Under the pieces are notes generated by a model. The model searched no databases. It had not been told where the DNA came from and saw only the letters and a list, made by a program, of their open reading frames with translations. Made by a program: the position numbers and the translations under genes. DNA of 9,762 nucleotides, from the NCBI GenBank assembly GCA_015067375.1, contig SVMQ01000063.1:1-9762 (forward strand). The letters are read 5' to 3'. The stretch is from Oscillospiraceae bacterium. Its GTDB lineage: Bacteria; Bacillota; Clostridia; Oscillospirales; Ruminococcaceae. Shown piece by piece: positions 6,858-9,762 of the stretch (position 1 is the stretch's first letter; each line of letters opens with the position of its first letter).

Positions 6858-7605
6858 AGTTCACCGCGTGGAGCAGCGCATATCTGTTCTGTGCAAGCAG
6901 CAGATCGGAAAGGTGATCGTAATCGGAAGAAAGCCCCTTTTCGGCAGCCACTGCAGCAGGCGAATCGCTCCAGCTGCCCATTGCACCGAACACATCGGAA
7001 ATATCAGCTGCAAGATAAAGTCTGAGCTGCTTCTCGGGGAGAGCAGGAACAAGCTCCTTTAAAGGTATCTCAGGAAGCTCGCCGCCGTTAAGCACCTCGT
7101 ATCCCTTGCGGAAGCACTCTGTAAACGGCGCAAATCCAAGCTTCTCAGACAGATCACCAATATCGCTGAGTACCTTTTTAAGCTCCTCTGTATTATCAGC
7201 GAAAACAGGGATATCAGCAGGAGCGTTGTTCACGATCTCCTCTGTTACTGTTACATTCCAACCACGCTTTGAATTATCCATCGTCCACATAGAGGAAAAA
7301 CGTGTTGTTCTGCCATCGGAAAAACGCGCAAAGATAGTGCATCCGCTTGTGTTGACAAAGCCTAGCATCTTTCTGTTTTTGATAGTACACGGCATTATCA
7401 TAAAAATATCGGTAAGACCGTATTCCCTGAGCTTCTTGAACCATAATGCGGGGCTTTGCACCGTAACACCTGCTTTATCTCTCGCACACATTACGAACGA
7501 AAGCGTTCCCTCGTATGGTGCCTTGTGGAAATCAAACTCTCCTGTTTTTAATGCCAGTCTTGCTGCTGCCGTCAGTCGGCAGGCAAATCCTACTTCACCG
7601 TTCAT
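6850..7605 (-). CDS. Unrecognised 251-residue cytosolic protein
   Basis: I do not recognise the family. The start is well supported by AAAGGAG (7614-7620) 8 nt upstream. There is no signal peptide or transmembrane segment. The first 120 residues look like an alpha/beta domain with a strand-rich centre (about 66-120), containing Cys40, Cys73 and Cys89 and a Trp-rich part (W55, W107, W116). The second half is acidic and helical (about 137-171 and 183-251) and ends in LLHAVNYV. The plus strand is also open across most of this gene, but that reading frame starts at a TTG and lacks sensible composition, so the minus-strand call is preferred. The coding sequence overlaps the GNAT gene by 8 nt, which links the two functionally. 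The gene is preceded by two hairpins in the gap after deoB. Confidence 0.82.
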   Translation of the reverse strand: MNGEVGFACRLTAAARLALKTGEFDFHKAPYEGTLSFVMCARDKAGVTVQSPALWFKKLREYGLTDIFMIMPCTIKNRKMLGFVNTSGCTIFARFSDGRTTRFSSMWTMDNSKRGWNVTVTEEIVNNAPADIPVFADNTEELKKVLSDIGDLSEKLGFAPFTECFRKGYEVLNGGELPEIPLKELVPALPEKQLRLYLAADISDVFGAMGSWSDSPAAVAAEKGLSSDYDHLSDLLLAQNRYALLHAVNYV

Positions 7606-7709
7606 TTCATTTTCTCCTTTTTTGCAGGGAACACTTCCCTGCTGTATGTATTTAATTCCTCACAGAACGGAGGAATCGCAACCAGATACTTCACTCAGAC
7701 GAGCAGTAT
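7606..7709 (-). promoter_or_regulatory. Intergenic leader with two hairpins between deoB and the unknown gene
   Basis: In minus-strand order there is first a 7-bp hairpin (ATTCCTC with GAGGAAT, 7670-7676 with 7655-7661, 8-nt loop), then an 8-bp hairpin (GCAGGGAA with TTCCCTGC, 7635-7642 with 7624-7631, 3-nt loop). The second is followed by an A-run and the ribosome site, not by a T-run, so neither is a standard intrinsic terminator. They may be RNA processing or stability elements between deoB and the downstream genes, or a small cis-regulator. I found no convincing promoter in this gap. Confidence 0.5.
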
Positions 7710-8873
7710 TCAACTTGTTATGCTTTTCGCAAAGCTTGTACCGCTCACATCAGCTTTGATACCAAGAAGATCCAGCACAGTTGCCGCTATGCAATCGAAG
7801 CCATCCATTGTGCCAAGGTTTCGTGGCTCAATGCTGTCACCGAACACAAGCACAGGAATATACTCGCGCGTGTGATCGGTGCCTGTATGACAGGGATCGC
7901 ATCCGTGATCTGCCGTGATGATAAGAACATCGTCAGGACGCATCTCATCAAGAAAACCGCCCAGCCATTCATCAAACTCGTTCAGCGCATTTGCATATCC
8001 CTCGGGATCGCGGCGATGACCGTAGGACATATCGAAATCTACCAGATTGATGAAACATAGACCTGTGAAATCCTGCTTCTGAAAACGCGAAGCTATCTCC
8101 ATATCTGCCTTGTTACCGATAGTTCTGTCCTGATCTGTCAGACCTTTACCTGCAAAGATGTCATATATCTTGCCGACACCGATGACATCCATTCCGGTTT
8201 CCTTAATATGATCCAGCATCGTCTTTTTGGGCGGCACGAGAGAGAAATCATGTCGGCGCGGAGTGCGGGTATAAGGATGCTCGCCCTCAAACGGACGTGC
8301 AATGACCCTGCCCACGCCATAGTCACCGACCAATATCTCGCGCGCTATCTCGCAATAACGATACAGCTCCTCAACAGGAACAACATCCTCATGCGCCGCG
8401 ATCTGGAACACACTGTCTGCAGAGGTGTAGACGATAAGCGCGCCTGTTTCAACGTGTTCACGTCCGTAGTCTGCAATGACCTTCGTTCCCGAATACGGCT
8501 TGTTGCAGAGGACTTTTCTGCCCGTTGCCTGCTCAAACTTCTTTATCACTTCGTCAGGAAATCCATCTGGAAATGTAGGAAATGGCTTCTCTGAAACCAG
8601 ACCTGCTATCTCCCAGTGTCCTGTTGTAGTGTCCTTGCCGATAGAGCGTTCAGAAAGACGCAGATAAGCCGCCTTGGGGGACTTGTATTTCTCTCCGTGT
8701 TCAACACCGTCGATATTGAACAGACCCATCTGCCACATATTCTTTACACTAAGCTTGCCTGTATTATAGCATGAGCGGAATGTATTCGCGCCCTTGTCAC
8801 CGAACTTTTCGGCATCAGGCATCTCGCCAATACCGAAGCTGTCCAGCACTATCAGAAACACACGCTTTGCCAT
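7710..8873 (-). CDS. deoB: Phosphopentomutase
   Basis: DeoB interconverts (deoxy)ribose 1-phosphate and 5-phosphate in nucleoside catabolism; it is a cytosolic Mn-dependent enzyme of the alkaline phosphatase superfamily. The 387 residues agree with the usual 388-407. Visible are D11 (VLDSFGIGE), the phosphoacceptor threonine T82 in KDTTTGHWEI, the YTSADS segment (D153), D281 and H286 in VDFDMSYGHRRDP, and D322/H323 with H334 in ITADHGCDP...DHTREY, all of the expected metal ligands. The start at 8873 is preferred to an in-frame ATG ten codons upstream because GGAGG (8882-8886) lies 8 nt before it and family members begin just before KRVFLIVLD. The ATG follows the deoC stop by 1 nt, so the pair is an operon. 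Confidence 0.97.
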   Translation of the reverse strand: MAKRVFLIVLDSFGIGEMPDAEKFGDKGANTFRSCYNTGKLSVKNMWQMGLFNIDGVEHGEKYKSPKAAYLRLSERSIGKDTTTGHWEIAGLVSEKPFPTFPDGFPDEVIKKFEQATGRKVLCNKPYSGTKVIADYGREHVETGALIVYTSADSVFQIAAHEDVVPVEELYRYCEIAREILVGDYGVGRVIARPFEGEHPYTRTPRRHDFSLVPPKKTMLDHIKETGMDVIGVGKIYDIFAGKGLTDQDRTIGNKADMEIASRFQKQDFTGLCFINLVDFDMSYGHRRDPEGYANALNEFDEWLGGFLDEMRPDDVLIITADHGCDPCHTGTDHTREYIPVLVFGDSIEPRNLGTMDGFDCIAATVLDLLGIKADVSGTSFAKSITS

Positions 8874-8874
8874 A

Positions 8875-9540
8875 TCAGTAGCCTCCATTGCTTTCGCCGT
8901 CAAGCAACAGCTTTACAGCCGAGCTTGTACCGATACGCTCACAGCCCTCCGAAAGAAACATCTCAAGGTCTGCTTTTGTCTTTACGCCGCCTGCTGCTTT
9001 CATCCGCACACCGTCACCGATATGCTGCTTGAAAAGACGGATGTCCTCTATTTTTGCTCCGTCAGTGCCGAAGCCTGTCGATGTCTTGATAAAATCAGCA
9101 CCTGCTGAAGTTACGCAACGGCAGAGCGCTATCTTTTCCTCTTGTGTAAGGTAGCAGGTTTCGATTATCACCTTGAGCAGCTTTCCGCCACAGCTCTTTT
9201 TGACTGCAGCTATCTCTGCCTCTACCTTGTCAAATTCACCGTTCCTGACATCGCACAAATTTATGACCATATCTATCTCGTCGGCACCGTTGCGTACAGC
9301 ATCCTCTGCCTCAAAGCACTTCACTGCTGTTGTTGAATAGCCTAGCGGAAACCCGATGACCGTACAGATATTCAGTTCAGGGAACTTCTGACGCGCATAG
9401 CTGACATACGCTGCAGGTATACACACCGAAGCCGTGCCATACTGCAGCGCTTCCTCGCAAAGCCTGTCGATCTCAGACCTTTGGGAAGTCGCTCTCAGCA
9501 GCGTATGATCAATATGCGGAAAAATGTCTTTGTTATCCAT
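8875..9540 (-). CDS. deoC: Deoxyribose-phosphate aldolase
   Basis: DeoC is a class I aldolase that cleaves 2-deoxyribose 5-phosphate to acetaldehyde and glyceraldehyde 3-phosphate, the last step of deoxynucleoside breakdown. The 221 residues fit the short bacterial form. The Schiff-base lysine is K152 (ADFIKTSTGFG), the second active-site lysine K181 (MKAAGGVKT) and the acidic residue D90 (DEIDMVIN). The N-terminal IDHTLLRA is also typical of the family. A short-spaced AAGAGGA site (9545-9551) lies 4 nt before the ATG, right after the stop of the CBM6 gene, 12 nt away. It is followed by deoB after 1 nt. No nucleoside phosphorylase gene is in view. Confidence 0.97.
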   Translation of the reverse strand: MDNKDIFPHIDHTLLRATSQRSEIDRLCEEALQYGTASVCIPAAYVSYARQKFPELNICTVIGFPLGYSTTAVKCFEAEDAVRNGADEIDMVINLCDVRNGEFDKVEAEIAAVKKSCGGKLLKVIIETCYLTQEEKIALCRCVTSAGADFIKTSTGFGTDGAKIEDIRLFKQHIGDGVRMKAAGGVKTKADLEMFLSEGCERIGTSSAVKLLLDGESNGGY

Positions 9541-9552
9541 ATTATCCTCTTG

Positions 9553-9762
9553 TTATATAAACTTGAATGATTTCAGTGATATCATACCGCTTGTGATGAT
9601 GCGGAGATCACCTGTTCCCGTAACGGGCTCAGTGCTGGCCGATACCTTGCGGAATTCCGTCAGGCTTCCCGTCGAGGGGATCTCACATTCAGCCACTACA
9701 GCGCCTGTATCATCATTGATGAACGTGAGCTTTGCAGGCGCACCAGAGTTTGATGCTACAAG
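9553..9762 (-). CDS. C-terminal end of a CBM6-type carbohydrate-binding protein (partial)
   Basis: Sixty-nine codons and a TAA stop are in view; the gene enters from the right edge. The visible segment reads as the second half of a beta-sandwich of the family 6 carbohydrate-binding module type: AKLTFINDDTG, then EIPSTGSLTEFRKV, then VTGTGDLRIIT and the final strand MISLKSFKFI. This matches the CBM6 progression of side-chain strand, 'pstG...' turn, 'vsGthdLylvf'-like strand and terminal strand. CBM6 modules are usually attached to secreted glycoside hydrolases or esterases acting on plant or cell-wall polysaccharides, but the catalytic part is not visible. The module forms the very C-terminus, so no dockerin follows it. 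Confidence 0.75.
   Translation of the reverse strand, partial: LVASNSGAPAKLTFINDDTGAVVAECEIPSTGSLTEFRKVSASTEPVTGTGDLRIITSGMISLKSFKFI

Noticed and set aside
7106..7759. A 217-codon plus-strand reading frame opposite the unknown protein and the deoB end.
   Set aside because: It starts at a TTG, overlaps two well-supported minus-strand genes, has no clear ribosome site and no recognisable motif.
8874..8903. A ten-codon N-terminal extension of deoB overlapping deoC.
   Set aside because: The ribosome site GGAGG is spaced correctly only for the ATG at 8873, and the extension has no counterpart in the family.

Overview
The window looks like chromosomal DNA of a low-to-mid GC, Gram-positive gut or rumen clostridium, most likely a Ruminococcus-like member of the Oscillospiraceae. 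This is an inference from four things: a secreted BspA-type leucine-rich-repeat protein carrying bacterial Ig-like and fibronectin III modules, a C_GCAxxG_C_C family protein, a CBM6-bearing polysaccharide-binding protein next to sugar-phosphate genes, and strong AGGAGG ribosome sites with TTGaca/TATAAT promoters. No mobile element, rRNA, tRNA or CRISPR array is visible.

Left part (1-3952). A membrane protein with a C-terminal zinc ribbon (139-822, minus) has its own promoter and terminator. It is followed by metA, homoserine O-acyltransferase (944-1864, minus), whose residue 111 is Glu, predicting acetyl-CoA use. metA has a perfect consensus promoter and only a short leader. A divergent consensus promoter drives a secreted LRR/Big_2/FN3 protein (2089-3912, plus), which ends at a strong intrinsic terminator.

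Right part (3953-9762). All genes lie on the minus strand and are tightly packed. In transcription order they are: the C-terminal end of a CBM6 protein (enters from the right edge), deoC, deoB, an unrecognised 251-residue protein, a GNAT acetyltransferase, a DUF4085-like protein with an internal duplication, an Mrp/NBP35-type Fe-S cluster carrier ATPase, and a C_GCAxxG_C_C family protein. The run ends at a hairpin at 3960-3987, tail to tail with the LRR-gene terminator. Gaps are mostly 12 nt or less, or overlaps of 4-8 nt. Longer gaps lie only before mrp (64 nt) and after deoB (104 nt, with two hairpins).

How the genes fit together. deoC and deoB form a deoxyribose/ribose phosphate salvage pair: phosphopentomutase makes the 5-phosphate and the aldolase splits deoxyribose 5-phosphate to acetaldehyde and glyceraldehyde 3-phosphate. 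Mrp and the cysteine-rich downstream protein are translationally coupled and may share an iron-sulfur or redox role. The unknown/GNAT/DUF4085 trio is the least explained part of the window. Most of the window is ordinary core and accessory metabolism, and I did not find convincing evidence of a new defence or mobile system.
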